DNA of 64,000 nt from Bombiscardovia asteroides_K (GCF_048001765.1 NZ_CP181447.1:806001-870000), one strand, 5' to 3'; numbered from the stretch's first letter, positions 19,905-28,649 are shown. Numbers and translations: made by a program. The notes: a model not told the origin generated them from the letters alone.

Positions 19905-20200
19905 GAAATCAATCCCCTTCACCAATGCCAAGCGGTATCAAGGCCTCCTGCCTATCAGCATTAACGTCTTTCGAAGTCGATGAACCGTCGCTACTGTGGA
20001 CGTTAACCGCCCCTAAAGCAAAAGCCAGCTATCTCCCAACATCCCCACTTTTCACTTTACCACCAAGCCAACAGAGAACGCACGAAATGCAGAAGCGCGA
20101 CGGTAGGCCTTAAACAACAGCTGATCCCATCTTGCCTGGCAGATAGAATGAACAGACAACACGTCACGGCCGCTGATCGGCCGATAAGGAGCATGCCTAT
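19905..20200. promoter_or_regulatory. Divergent promoter region between surface-protein gene 2 and the aldo/keto reductase
   Basis: A 296-base AT-richer gap between divergently transcribed genes. The segment 19931-19988 is conserved with the 5' flank of copy 1. The ribosome-binding site of the reductase is AAGGAG at 20187-20192. No unambiguous -35/-10 pair or small gene was found. Confidence 0.5.
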
Positions 20201-21040
20201 ATGACCGGAAACGTCACCGACACCGTCATCACCCTCAACAATGGGGTCAGCATTCCCCAGCTGGGTCTCGGGGTCTTCCAAACGCCTGATGGCGAGGCCA
20301 CCAGCCAGGCCGTCACCTGGGCTCTGCAGGCGGGCTATCGCCACATCGACACCGCCATGATCTACGGCAACGAGCAGTCCGTGGGGGAGGGCCTGCGTCG
20401 CTCCGGTGTCGACCGGCGGGATGTCTTTCTGACCACCAAGCTCTGGAATGACGACATCCGCGCTGGGCGGGCCAAGGAGGCCTTCAAGGAGAGCCTGGAC
20501 CGGCTGGGCGTGGACTACCTGGACCTCTACCTGATCCACTGGCCCGCCAAGGGCTGGCAGCAGGCCTGGGAAGACATGGAAGAGCTCTACACCCAGCGAC
20601 GGGTGCGGGCCATCGGGGTCTGCAACTTCCAGAAGCATCACCTGGACGAGCTGCACACCATCAGCGGCACCAAGCCGGCCGTCGACCAGATCGAGTCCTC
20701 GCCCCAGTTCGTCAACGGCGACCTGATCGACTACTGCCATGGCACCCTGCGTGTGGACGTGGAGGCCTACAGCCCCCTGGGCGGCACCGGCGGCAACCTA
20801 CTGGCCGACCCCAGGCTCAAGGCCATGGCCGAGCGCTATGACCGCTCCCCGGCACAGATCGTGCTGCGTTGGCACCTGCAGCGCGGGGTCATCGTCATCC
20901 CCAAGTCCACCCACAAGGAGCGAATCGAGCAGAACGCACAGGTCTTCGACTTCGAGCTGAGCGACGAGGACATGAAGGCCATCACCGCCATGAACAGGGA
21001 CGAGCGCACCGGTGCGGATCCCGACAACTTCGACTTCTGA
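20201..21040 (+). CDS. Aldo/keto reductase
   Basis: A 279-residue cytosolic NADPH-dependent carbonyl reductase of the AKR5-like group (relatives of 2,5-diketo-D-gluconate reductase). The catalytic tetrad is visible: Asp in YRHIDTAMIYGNE (about 48), Tyr in the same motif (about 53), Lys in FLTTKLWNDD (about 79) and His in YLIHWPAKG (about 112). The cofactor-binding end VIVIPKSTHKERIEQN is present. Length is normal. The start follows AAGGAG nine bases upstream. It stands alone and converges on the alarmone synthetase gene, with an imperfect hairpin between them. The physiological substrate cannot be read from sequence. Confidence 0.94.
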   Translation: MTGNVTDTVITLNNGVSIPQLGLGVFQTPDGEATSQAVTWALQAGYRHIDTAMIYGNEQSVGEGLRRSGVDRRDVFLTTKLWNDDIRAGRAKEAFKESLDRLGVDYLDLYLIHWPAKGWQQAWEDMEELYTQRRVRAIGVCNFQKHHLDELHTISGTKPAVDQIESSPQFVNGDLIDYCHGTLRVDVEAYSPLGGTGGNLLADPRLKAMAERYDRSPAQIVLRWHLQRGVIVIPKSTHKERIEQNAQVFDFELSDEDMKAITAMNRDERTGADPDNFDF

Positions 21041-21051
21041 CATGGTGGTAC

Positions 21052-21088
21052 AGGAGGAGACCCGACCTTGAAGGCGGGGCCTCCTCCT
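21052..21088. terminator. Hairpin between the convergent aldo/keto reductase and alarmone synthetase genes
   Basis: AGGAGGAG (21052-21059) pairs with CTCCTCCT (21081-21088), and inner CCC/GGG and CCT/AGG pairs extend the stem. There is no clear T-run, so termination is probable rather than certain. Confidence 0.5.
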
Positions 21089-21158
21089 GGGACCCGGCGG
21101 AAGCCCCAACCCTTCCACCTGGCCTGGTTTCTATGGTAAAGGATTTGTGAGGATTCAG

Positions 21159-21908
21159 CTAATCGTTATTGCTGCTAATGGCCTCGTCGTCGGAGTCCTG
21201 CTCCTGGGGAGAACCTGAGATGTCGCGGTGGATGGACTGCATCTGCACCTCGATGTTCTGCAGGGAGCGGGCGCAGTCCAGCAGGGTCTGCGAATGCTCG
21301 GCCAGGCGGGCGTCGGGCAGGTCGGACTTGTAGCGCAGCTGGTGCTCCAGGGAGGCCCAATAGTCCATGGCGATGGTGCGGAACTGCACCTCGACCGGCG
21401 TGTAGTGGGGGCCCGAGGTCAGGAAGACCGGCACGGCGTAGATGACGTGCAGGCTGCGGTAGCCGTTCATCTTGGGGTTGCGGATGTAGTCCTTGACCCT
21501 CAGCACCTGGATGTCCGACTGGTCGGAGAGGTAGCGGGAGACCGAGTAGACGTCGTCCCGGTAGTTGCAGATGACGCGCACGCCGGCCACGTCGAAGATG
21601 TGATCGCGCACCGAGGGAATGGTGACGGGCAGGTTCTTGCGGTGCAGCTTGCCGATCAGGGAGTCCACGCTCTTGAGCCGACGCTCCATGTGGTGGATGG
21701 GGTTGTGGCTGAACCGGACCTGGAATTCGGTGTCCAGCACGTCCAGCTTGGTCGAAATCTCGTACATGGCCCCCTCGTAGGTCTGCATGAGATTGACGAA
21801 CTCCGTTATCTCGTCGATGTCCAGCTTGGGACGGTCCTTTTCGTCCAGGTCGGACAGTCGCTGCTTCATTTCGGATGCGCTCATGGCACTGTTACGCTCG
21901 AGTATCAC
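21159..21908 (-). CDS. Small alarmone synthetase (GTP pyrophosphokinase family, RelQ/YjbM-like)
   Basis: A protein of about 249 residues with only the RelA/SpoT synthetase domain, so it should make (p)ppGpp from ATP and GDP/GTP without a hydrolase. Diagnostic blocks are IPSVRDHIFDVAGVRVIC, VKDYIRNPKMNGYRSLHV and the nucleotide-binding VEVQFRTIAMDYWASLEHQL. The HD, TGS and ACT domains of the long Rel at 59782 are missing. The C-terminus is acidic and Ser-rich. GTG 21908 is chosen because GGGAGG lies five bases before it; ATG 21884 has no Shine-Dalgarno. It is divergent from miaB, with about 110 bases between the starts. Confidence 0.9.
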   Translation of the reverse strand: MILERNSAMSASEMKQRLSDLDEKDRPKLDIDEITEFVNLMQTYEGAMYEISTKLDVLDTEFQVRFSHNPIHHMERRLKSVDSLIGKLHRKNLPVTIPSVRDHIFDVAGVRVICNYRDDVYSVSRYLSDQSDIQVLRVKDYIRNPKMNGYRSLHVIYAVPVFLTSGPHYTPVEVQFRTIAMDYWASLEHQLRYKSDLPDARLAEHSQTLLDCARSLQNIEVQMQSIHRDISGSPQEQDSDDEAISSNND

Positions 21909-22020
21909 ATGAACCTCCCATGCCGCCGTTCGTAACCATGACTTATGGTACGCACAGGCCCCGATGGCCGTGGGACCCGACCTGCGCATACAATCATGGC
22001 TTATGGAAGCAGGCGAGGGC

Positions 22021-23421
22021 ATGAGCGTGACCGCTCAGCGTAAGGACAGCAGGGGCGTCTACTATGTGCGGACCCTGGGCTGCCAGATGAACGAGCATGA
22101 TTCCGAGCGGATCGCCGGGGTGCTCCGGGCCCAGGGCTACCGGCAGGCTACGCCCGAGCAGGTACGCGCGCGCGAGGTGGACGTGATGGTGCTCAACACC
22201 TGCGCCGTGCGCGACAACGCCACCCAGCGCATGTACGGGACCATCGGGCGCTGGCACAGGTTCAAGCAGCACAAGCCCGACACGCGGATCGCCGTGGGCG
22301 GTTGCATGGCCCAGAAGGACCGGGAGCGGATCGTGAAGGCGGCGCCCTGGGTGGATGCGGTCTTCGGCACCAGGGACATCGGCTCGCTGCCCGGGCTTTT
22401 GGACAAGGCCCGCAAGGACGGGCGGCCCCAGGTGGGGGTTTCGCAGGAGCTGCGGGATCTGCCCGGGCGGCTGCCGGCGGTCAGGGCCTCGCGCTCGCAG
22501 GCCTGGGTGTCCATATCGGTCGGCTGCAACAACACCTGCACCTTCTGCATCGTGCCCTCGGTGCGCGGGCGGGAGCGGGACCGGTCCATGGAAGACATCC
22601 TGCAGGAGGTTGAGGACTGCGTGCGCTCCGGGGCCCGCCAGGTGACCCTGCTGGGGCAGAACGTCAACTCCTACGGCTGGTCCACGGGGGACCGCTACGC
22701 CTTCGCCCGGCTCCTGCGGGCCTGCGGCCGGGTGCCTGGGCTGGAGCGGATCCGCTTCACCTCGCCCCATCCGGCGGCCTTCACCGACGATGTGATCGCC
22801 GCCATGGCCGAGACGCCCACAGTCATGCACCAGCTGCACATGCCCCTGCAGTCGGGCTCCGACCGGATTCTGCGGGCCATGCGGCGCTCCTACCGGTCCC
22901 AGCGCTTTTTGCAGATACTGGATAAGGTGCGGGACGCCATGCCCGATGCCCTGATCACCACCGACATCATCGTGGGCTTCCCCGGGGAGAGCGAGGAGGA
23001 CTTCCAGGCCACCATGGACGTGGTGCGCCGGGCGCGCTTCTCGTCGGCCTTCATCTTTGAGTATTCGCCGCGTCCGGGCACGCCTGCCGCGCGCATGCCG
23101 CAGCTGCCCAAGGCCGTGGTACAGGACCGGTTCGAGCGGCTGCAGGCCCTGCAGGAGTCCATCACCATGGAGCACATGCAGGCCTTTTTGGGCAAAGAGG
23201 TGGAGGTGTTGATCGGCGACGGGCACGGCCGGCACGACGGCAGCACCCATCGCGTGACCGGGCACGAGCGCACCGGGGTGCTGGTCCACGTCGGCGTGCC
23301 CCAGGGGATGCCTGCGCCAAAGCCCGGGGACCTGGTCACCTGCACCGTCACCCAGGCCGGGCCCCACTATCTGATCGCTGACCCGGATCCCCGGGCTGGG
23401 CAGGTCTATGACATCCGCTGA
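22021..23421 (+). CDS. miaB: tRNA-2-methylthio-N6-dimethylallyladenosine synthase
   Basis: A radical-SAM methylthiotransferase that adds the 2-methylthio group at A37 of tRNAs already prenylated by MiaA, encoded next door. The N-terminal UPF0004 domain has its three cluster cysteines (TLGCQMNEHDSER, NTCAVRDNA, GGCMAQK). The radical-SAM CxxxCxxC is CNNTCTFC near residue 180, followed by PSVRGRERDRS and GFPGESEEDF. A C-terminal TRAM domain follows (RVTGHERTGVLVHV). ATG 22021 is chosen by conserved start position and a weak AGGCGAGGG site; ATG 22003 is possible. The gene overlaps miaA by 14 bases, so the two are co-translated. Confidence 0.95.
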   Translation: MSVTAQRKDSRGVYYVRTLGCQMNEHDSERIAGVLRAQGYRQATPEQVRAREVDVMVLNTCAVRDNATQRMYGTIGRWHRFKQHKPDTRIAVGGCMAQKDRERIVKAAPWVDAVFGTRDIGSLPGLLDKARKDGRPQVGVSQELRDLPGRLPAVRASRSQAWVSISVGCNNTCTFCIVPSVRGRERDRSMEDILQEVEDCVRSGARQVTLLGQNVNSYGWSTGDRYAFARLLRACGRVPGLERIRFTSPHPAAFTDDVIAAMAETPTVMHQLHMPLQSGSDRILRAMRRSYRSQRFLQILDKVRDAMPDALITTDIIVGFPGESEEDFQATMDVVRRARFSSAFIFEYSPRPGTPAARMPQLPKAVVQDRFERLQALQESITMEHMQAFLGKEVEVLIGDGHGRHDGSTHRVTGHERTGVLVHVGVPQGMPAPKPGDLVTCTVTQAGPHYLIADPDPRAGQVYDIR

Positions 23422-24412
23422 ACCCCGCATCATCTCCATCGTGGGTCCCACAGCCTCGGGCAAGACCGCCCTGGGCGTGGCCCTGGCACAGGCTCTTGAG
23501 GCGCGCGGGCAGGAGGCACATATCGTCAATGCCGACGCCTACCAGATGTACCGGGGGATGGATGTGGGCACGGCCAAGCCTTCGGTAGGGGAGCGGCAGG
23601 CGGTGGTCCACCACCTGATCGACATAATCGAGCCGGAAGAGGCCATGAGTGTGGCCCGCTTCCAGGCCATGGCCCGGTCCCTGATAGCCGACCTGCGGGC
23701 CCAGGGAATCCGGCCGATCTTGGTCGGTGGCTCAGGGCTCTATACCCGGGCTGTCATCGACGATCTGTCCTTCCCCGGCACCGACCCGGCGGTCAGGGCC
23801 AGGCTGGAGGAGCGGGCCCAGGAGGAGGGACCCGGGCTGCTCTTCCGCGAGTTGCAGGAGCGGGACCCGGAGGCTGCGGCGCGGATGGACCCTCGGAATG
23901 TGCGGCGGACCGTGCGGGCTCTGGAGGTCATGGAGATCACCGGACGGCCCTATTCGGCCAGCCTGCCCCGGTACCGCTACCTGCTGCCCGCCCTGCAGCT
24001 GGGGCTGGACCTGCCCCGGGAGGAGCTGGACCGCAGGATCGACCAGCGCACCCAGGCCATGCGCGACCAGGGGCTGGTCGACGAGGTGAGCGGGCTGCGG
24101 AACCGCCTGGGGACCACGGCCTCACGCGCCCTGGGCTACCAGCAGATTCTGGACTACCTGGACGGCCGCACCGACCTGGATGCCGCCTTCGGTCTGATAG
24201 CGCAGAAGACCAAGCGCCTGGCCCGCAAGCAGATGGGCTGGTTCGGCCGGGACCCGCGCATCCACTGGCTGAATGCCCTGGCCCCGGACCTGGCCCTGCA
24301 GGCCCTGGACCTGGTGGACCGGGCCGACCAAGGCTGCTTCGACCAGGCGGACGCCCAGGCCGACCAGTCGGACCAGAGGAGGGTGACCAGACACCATCTG
24401 GGCGCGCTTTGA
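23408..24412 (+). CDS. miaA: tRNA dimethylallyltransferase
   Basis: A 334-residue enzyme that transfers a dimethylallyl group to N6 of A37 in tRNAs reading UNN codons. It has the P-loop GPTASGKTALG at about 10-20, the DAYQMYRGMDVGTAKP block, the HHLIDI motif, VGGSGLYTRAVIDDL, the conserved RNVRRTVRALEV helix and the tRNA-binding ALGYQQILDYL and TKRLARKQMGWF. The ATG lies inside the last codons of miaB. Its stop codon (24410-24412) overlaps the -35 element and operator of the merR-type gene downstream, so the two transcription units abut. The C-terminal tail is extended and Asp/Gln-rich. Confidence 0.95.
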   Translation: MTSAEPRIISIVGPTASGKTALGVALAQALEARGQEAHIVNADAYQMYRGMDVGTAKPSVGERQAVVHHLIDIIEPEEAMSVARFQAMARSLIADLRAQGIRPILVGGSGLYTRAVIDDLSFPGTDPAVRARLEERAQEEGPGLLFRELQERDPEAAARMDPRNVRRTVRALEVMEITGRPYSASLPRYRYLLPALQLGLDLPREELDRRIDQRTQAMRDQGLVDEVSGLRNRLGTTASRALGYQQILDYLDGRTDLDAAFGLIAQKTKRLARKQMGWFGRDPRIHWLNALAPDLALQALDLVDRADQGCFDQADAQADQSDQRRVTRHHLGAL

Positions 24413-24438
24413 CTTCAAGTACTTGAAGTTCCTAGGCT
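24409..24438 (+). promoter_or_regulatory. MerR-type autoregulatory promoter with 18-base perfect palindrome
   Basis: TTGACT at 24409-24414 and TAGGCT at 24433-24438 are separated by 18 bases. The perfect palindrome ACTTCAAGTACTTGAAGT (24412-24429) sits between them, the typical MerR operator position. Transcription would begin near 24445, practically at the ATG (24447), implying a leaderless mRNA. Confidence 0.75.
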
Positions 24439-24446
24439 GAACGGGT

Positions 24447-24983
24447 ATGACCACCATCACGCAGCCCCAGGCTGAACCCCAGACCGACCGAACCCAGAAC
24501 GCCCAAACCCAGACTGCCCAGGGATCCGGGCCCTGGTACACCATCCGCCAGGCCTCGCTCATGTCGGGGATGCCGGAGACCACCCTGCGCTACTACGAGA
24601 CCATCGGCATCATTCCGCCCATCGCCAGGGACCCCTCGAGCGGCCACCGCTGCTACAACCAGGAGGATCTGGACCTGCTGGAGACCATCTCCTGCCTGAG
24701 CGCCACGGGCATGTCCCTGGAGCACATGCGGGAGTATCTGGGCAACCGTGCGGCGGGAGCCGAGGCCGCCGGACGGCAGATCGAGCTCCTGGCCGAGCAG
24801 GGACGGCGGCTGGACCAGCGGATGGCCGGCCTGCGCGCGCGGAAGCGGTATGTGCAGCTCAAAATACGATACTGGGGGCGCGTCCGCGACCACGATCAGG
24901 CCGGGGCGACAGAACTGATCAACCAGAGTGCCCGGATCATCGAGGCCGCCAAGCGCAGCGGCAACGAGCGGCTGCCAAGCTGA
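24447..24983 (+). CDS. MerR family transcriptional regulator
   Basis: The 178-residue protein has a MerR winged-helix N-terminus after a Gln/Thr-rich lead: YTIRQASLMSGMPETTLRYYE, then PPIARDPSSGHRCYNQEDLDLLE (wing), then a dimerisation helix (about 105-150) rich in Arg and Leu. No metal-binding cysteine cluster is seen at the C-terminus, so a metal sensor is unlikely; it looks like the redox or aldehyde-responsive group without obvious sensor residues. The promoter palindrome just upstream suggests autoregulation. There is no Shine-Dalgarno before the ATG, consistent with a leaderless transcript. Target genes other than itself are not visible: the next gene is convergent. Confidence 0.9.
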   Translation: MTTITQPQAEPQTDRTQNAQTQTAQGSGPWYTIRQASLMSGMPETTLRYYETIGIIPPIARDPSSGHRCYNQEDLDLLETISCLSATGMSLEHMREYLGNRAAGAEAAGRQIELLAEQGRRLDQRMAGLRARKRYVQLKIRYWGRVRDHDQAGATELINQSARIIEAAKRSGNERLPS

Positions 24984-25007
24984 GGTTGCCGGGCTGAGGC
25001 TGCCAAC

Positions 25008-25718
25008 TCAGTGGGCCGGACCCTGGTCCCATCCGGCGATCAGAAATATTCGGGTTGGGTTGACCGGGCGGACCATGCCCGCAATCAAGGCCTGCAGGTC
25101 ATCGGTGCTGCCCCGGAGCGCTCGTTGGATTGCCCGGCGGTGGGCGGTCGGATCAGCCCGTCCCCAGTTCAGGTCCCAGCCGGCATCGTGCGACAGGCGC
25201 GAGAGGAAGATGCGCAGGGTCATGCCGTCACAGTCAGCGAAGGGGTGCAGGTAGGAGAGCTCGTCGTAGTAGTGGGCCAGGCGCTCCACGAAGACCGGAC
25301 GGTCCAGGCTGGCCAGGTTGCGTTCGGCTGCCAGCTCCTGGCCGATGGCCGCAGCCCCCTGCTCCAGCATGGTCGCCGGGTACAGACTGGTGCCGTCCTC
25401 CGGTTGAGGTCGGCGCAGCGCTCGCTCTTCCGGCTGGCCGGGCAGCAGTCGGCGGTGGATGGCCCGCAGCTCTGCAAGATCGCCCTCGGTCGCCCAGGGT
25501 CGCTGACAGACCAGGATGGTCCGCAGAAAGAGGGTATCCGTCGGGGCATCCGCCTTGGCCTCCAAGCGTCGGGCCTGGTCGGCCAGCGCCTCGGCCTGCT
25601 TTCTGCCCGCCATAAAGTCGCTGGCCGCCTGAAGGGCCCAAGGACCGGGCTGACGGTCATCCAGAAGCAGGTTGCGCAGGGCGAAGGCCACGGCGCTCTG
25701 ACGTTCGGCTGGTGTCAT
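25008..25718 (-). CDS. Fic-domain protein with degenerate catalytic motif
   Basis: A protein of about 236 residues. The C-terminal half reads as a Fic fold: YYDELSYLHPF, then DCDGMTLRIFLSRL and AGWDLNW, where Fic AMP-transferases have HPFxxGNGRxxRxFL and AGYxLdW. Here the catalytic His and the metal-side Asp remain, but the Gly-Asn-Gly-Arg core is Cys-Asp-Gly-Met, so ordinary AMPylation may be lost or changed. The N-terminal 120 residues are helical and not recognised. ATG 25718 is chosen because the homology starts there; it has no Shine-Dalgarno, but a TAGCAT hexamer ends seven bases before the ATG, suggesting a leaderless message. No antitoxin partner is adjacent. Confidence 0.75.
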   Translation of the reverse strand: MTPAERQSAVAFALRNLLLDDRQPGPWALQAASDFMAGRKQAEALADQARRLEAKADAPTDTLFLRTILVCQRPWATEGDLAELRAIHRRLLPGQPEERALRRPQPEDGTSLYPATMLEQGAAAIGQELAAERNLASLDRPVFVERLAHYYDELSYLHPFADCDGMTLRIFLSRLSHDAGWDLNWGRADPTAHRRAIQRALRGSTDDLQALIAGMVRPVNPTRIFLIAGWDQGPAH

Positions 25719-25818
25719 GCCAACGATGCTAGCCCTGGCGGCCCCCGTCTGAAAGAGTTGTGCACACTGACCCGGCGGGCCCGATGCAGACCGGGGTTCT
25801 GGGTAGGCTGAAAGGGTT

Positions 25819-28542
25819 ATGACACGTAAGCAGCAAGCAGACGCACGCGGTCGCGGCCGGACCGCATCCAAGGAAAGCCAAGACCCGGAACCCTTCTGGC
25901 ACAAGGCCTTGCTGGCCCTGCCCCGGGGCCTGGGATCCCTGGTGCGTGCCGTGGCCGGCAAAAACGCTGACAACTCCGCCTACCGCAAGGACGGGCTCTG
26001 CTTCGTACTGGTCATTCTGGCCGTGCTTTTCTGCGCCAGCGAATGGTTCCGTGTGGACGGCTTCCTGGGGCGAGGACTGCACGCCCTGGCTGCGGGCGTT
26101 CTGGGGCTCTGCAGCATCATCCTGCCGGTGGTTCTGCTCTTTGCGGCCTTCCGGCTGGTCTGCTACACCGGTCGCGAGGCCGGCAACCTGCCTGTGGTGG
26201 GCGGCCTTATGGTGGTGCTCTGGTCGGTCTGCTCCATTCTGGACGTGCTCATGGCCTCGGATTATCGCGGCTTCGACATGAGGGCCATCAGCGATTCAGG
26301 CGGCCTTCTGGGGTTCTTCCTGGGGTCGCCCCTGGCCTGGGGGCTGTCCAAGGTCTTTGCCGTCATCATCTTCGTCCTCGTGGCCATTTTCGGCTTCTTC
26401 ATCACCTTCAGATTCCATATGAGTGATCTGGTCGCCTCGCTGCGCGGGAAGAGGACCCATGCCGCCAGCTCGGCTCCGGCGCAGACCGCCCCCAACGAGG
26501 TCCGGCTGGGGGACGACACCCTGCCCTTGGCGCCCGGCGTGCCAACACACGAGGAGCAGGACCAGGAGGATGCCCAGAACTCCGGCAGGGGCGGGGTGGC
26601 CGGTTGGTTCAGCCGCTTGCTGCATGGCCGCATCGGCAAGGATACAGACACCCATCTGGAGCGTTACGAGGCTGACGAGCCCTTCTCCCAGGCGGCTTCT
26701 CTTGAAGGGGCTGACCAGGGTGATCAGTCGGCGCAGGGTTCCGAAACTGACCAGGTGTCCACGCAGAACATGCCTGCGGTGGAGGCCCCGGCCACAGCTG
26801 CCCTCCTGGATGCCAGGGAGCAGGGGCATCCCAAGGTGGATCCGGCTGCCCTGTCCGGCGTGGGGGCTTCGGACCCTTGGGCCGCTGCCGCAGCAGCAGC
26901 CGACACCGTCCAGATGGACGCCCAGCCCGCTCCGGGAGCAGGAAACCAGACGGCTGGAGCCCAGGGTACGGGAGCCCAGGATGCCGGCGCATCAGGCTCC
27001 TCCGATGAGCGCCAAGCGGACGAGAGTCGGCCCTACGTGCTGCCCAGCACGGATCTGCTGGTCAAGGGCAAGCCCCACGCGGTCAGGACCTCGGCCAACG
27101 ACGCGGTCATCAAGGCTCTGCAATCGACCTTCCAGCAGTTCGATGTGGACGCCAAGGTGGTCGGCTTCCTGCGCGGCCCTTCGGTCACCCAGTACGAGGT
27201 GGAGCTGGGCCCGGGCGTCAAGGTGGAGAAGGTCACCAACCTTCAGCGCAACATCGCCTACGCGGTGGCCAGCTCGGACGTGCGCATCCTGTCGCCCATC
27301 CCCGGAAAGTCGGCCATCGGCATCGAGATTCCCAACGTCGACCGCGAGATCGTCCACCTGGGCGACGTGCTGCGCTCCGACAAGGCCCAGCAGGACGACA
27401 ACCCCATGATGACCGCCGTGGGCAAGGACGTGGAGGGCCACTATGTGACCGCCGACCTGACCAAGATGCCCCACCTGCTGGTGGCCGGCGCCACGGGCTC
27501 GGGCAAGTCCAGCTTCATCAACTCCATGCTGGTTTCGCTGATCATGCGGGCCACGCCGGAACAGGTCCGCCTGATCATGGTGGACCCCAAGCGCGTGGAG
27601 CTGAGCGCCTACGCCGGCATCCCCCACCTGCTCACGCCCATCATCACCGAGCCCAAGAAGGCCGCCCAGGCCCTGGAGTGGGTGGTCAAGGAGATGGACG
27701 CCCGCTACGACGACCTGCAGTTCTTCGGATTCCGGCACATCAAGGACTTCAACAAGGCCGTGCGCGAGGGCAAGGTCCACGCTCCGGCAGGCTCCAATCG
27801 CAAGGTGGCTCCTTATCCATATCTGGTCGTGGTGGTCGACGAGATGGCCGATCTGATGATGGTGGCCAAGAACGACGTGGAGAGCTCCATTCAGCGGATC
27901 ACCCAGCTGGCGCGTGCCGCTGGTGTCCACCTGGTCCTGGCCACCCAGCGGCCCTCGGTGGACGTGGTCACCGGCCTGATCAAAGCCAACATCCCCTCCA
28001 GGCTGGCCTTCGCCACATCCTCCTCAACGGATTCCAGGGTCATTCTGGATGCCACCGGCGCCGAGACCCTGATAGGCCAGGGCGACGCCCTCTTCCTGCC
28101 CATGGGCCAGGCGAAGCCCACCCGCGTCCAGGGAGCATGGGTCTCCGAGTCCGAGATTCGCAAGGCGGTGGATTATGTGCGCACCCAGCGCAAGCCCCAC
28201 TACCGCGAAGACATCGAGCAGATGGCCGACAAGGCTGACCACAAGAACGAGATCCAGGAGGAGATCGGCGACGATATGGACGAGCTGCTCCAGGCGGCCG
28301 AGCTGGTGGTGACCACCCAGTTCGGGTCCACCTCCATGCTCCAGCGCAAACTGCGTGTGGGCTTCGCCAGGGCGGGGAGACTGATGGACCTGCTGGAGTC
28401 GAGGGGAATCGTAGGGCCATCGGAGGGTTCCAAGGCCCGCGAGGTGCTCATCCAACCGCCGCAGCTGCAGCAGGCCCTGGCCTTCATCAGAGGCGACGCC
28501 ACCTCCATGGATTCCACCCCGGATGAGCAAGCGCAGGGCTGA
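25819..28542 (+). CDS. ftsK: DNA translocase FtsK/SpoIIIE
   Basis: A 907-residue septal DNA pump that clears and segregates chromosome termini during division. The N-terminus has four membrane helices (about 55-205, e.g. LCFVLVILAVLFCASEWFR, VFAVIIFVLVAIFGFFITF). A low-complexity linker (about 215-400, Ala/Gln/Asp-rich) follows. The motor carries Walker A GATGSGKSS near 557 and Walker B VVVVDEMADLMM near 672, plus LAIATQRPS-like LATQRPSVDVVTG. The C-terminal gamma winged-helix domain (LLQAAELVVTTQFGSTSMLQRKLRVGFARAG, split only by reading) should recognise polar KOPS-type sites. ATG 25819 follows GAAAGGG. It is divergent from the Fic gene and heads the pgsA-cinA-clgR-recA region. Confidence 0.95.
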   Translation: MTRKQQADARGRGRTASKESQDPEPFWHKALLALPRGLGSLVRAVAGKNADNSAYRKDGLCFVLVILAVLFCASEWFRVDGFLGRGLHALAAGVLGLCSIILPVVLLFAAFRLVCYTGREAGNLPVVGGLMVVLWSVCSILDVLMASDYRGFDMRAISDSGGLLGFFLGSPLAWGLSKVFAVIIFVLVAIFGFFITFRFHMSDLVASLRGKRTHAASSAPAQTAPNEVRLGDDTLPLAPGVPTHEEQDQEDAQNSGRGGVAGWFSRLLHGRIGKDTDTHLERYEADEPFSQAASLEGADQGDQSAQGSETDQVSTQNMPAVEAPATAALLDAREQGHPKVDPAALSGVGASDPWAAAAAAADTVQMDAQPAPGAGNQTAGAQGTGAQDAGASGSSDERQADESRPYVLPSTDLLVKGKPHAVRTSANDAVIKALQSTFQQFDVDAKVVGFLRGPSVTQYEVELGPGVKVEKVTNLQRNIAYAVASSDVRILSPIPGKSAIGIEIPNVDREIVHLGDVLRSDKAQQDDNPMMTAVGKDVEGHYVTADLTKMPHLLVAGATGSGKSSFINSMLVSLIMRATPEQVRLIMVDPKRVELSAYAGIPHLLTPIITEPKKAAQALEWVVKEMDARYDDLQFFGFRHIKDFNKAVREGKVHAPAGSNRKVAPYPYLVVVVDEMADLMMVAKNDVESSIQRITQLARAAGVHLVLATQRPSVDVVTGLIKANIPSRLAFATSSSTDSRVILDATGAETLIGQGDALFLPMGQAKPTRVQGAWVSESEIRKAVDYVRTQRKPHYREDIEQMADKADHKNEIQEEIGDDMDELLQAAELVVTTQFGSTSMLQRKLRVGFARAGRLMDLLESRGIVGPSEGSKAREVLIQPPQLQQALAFIRGDATSMDSTPDEQAQG

Positions 28543-28547
28543 ACATC

Positions 28548-28565
28548 GGCCCAAAAAGCTGGGCC
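28548..28565 (+). terminator. Small hairpin after ftsK
   Basis: GGCCCA (28548-28553) pairs with TGGGCC (28560-28565) around a six-base loop. There is no T-run, so this is only a weak terminator candidate. Confidence 0.3.
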
Positions 28566-28649
28566 TGGTCTACCGTTATGATGAAACTGCCGCCCGGCAT
28601 GTGTTGTTGGACGGCCCGAGCGCACGAGTATCGCGTATAAGGAGTGGCA

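Larger units (their letters stand above)
12050..19990. repeat. Tandem duplication of a ~4.1 kb unit carrying the surface-protein genes
   Basis: Two homologous units lie head to tail on the minus strand. Equivalent points are offset by about 4.1 kb: starts 15777 and 19904, G-tracts 15666 and 19766, stops 12184 and 16299, 3' flanks near 12051 and 16186. The 5' flanks also match (15807-15863 versus 19931-19988), so promoter and 3' region were duplicated with the gene. The two coding sequences remain co-linear over their whole length but have diverged considerably, so the duplication is not recent. Confidence 0.85.
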
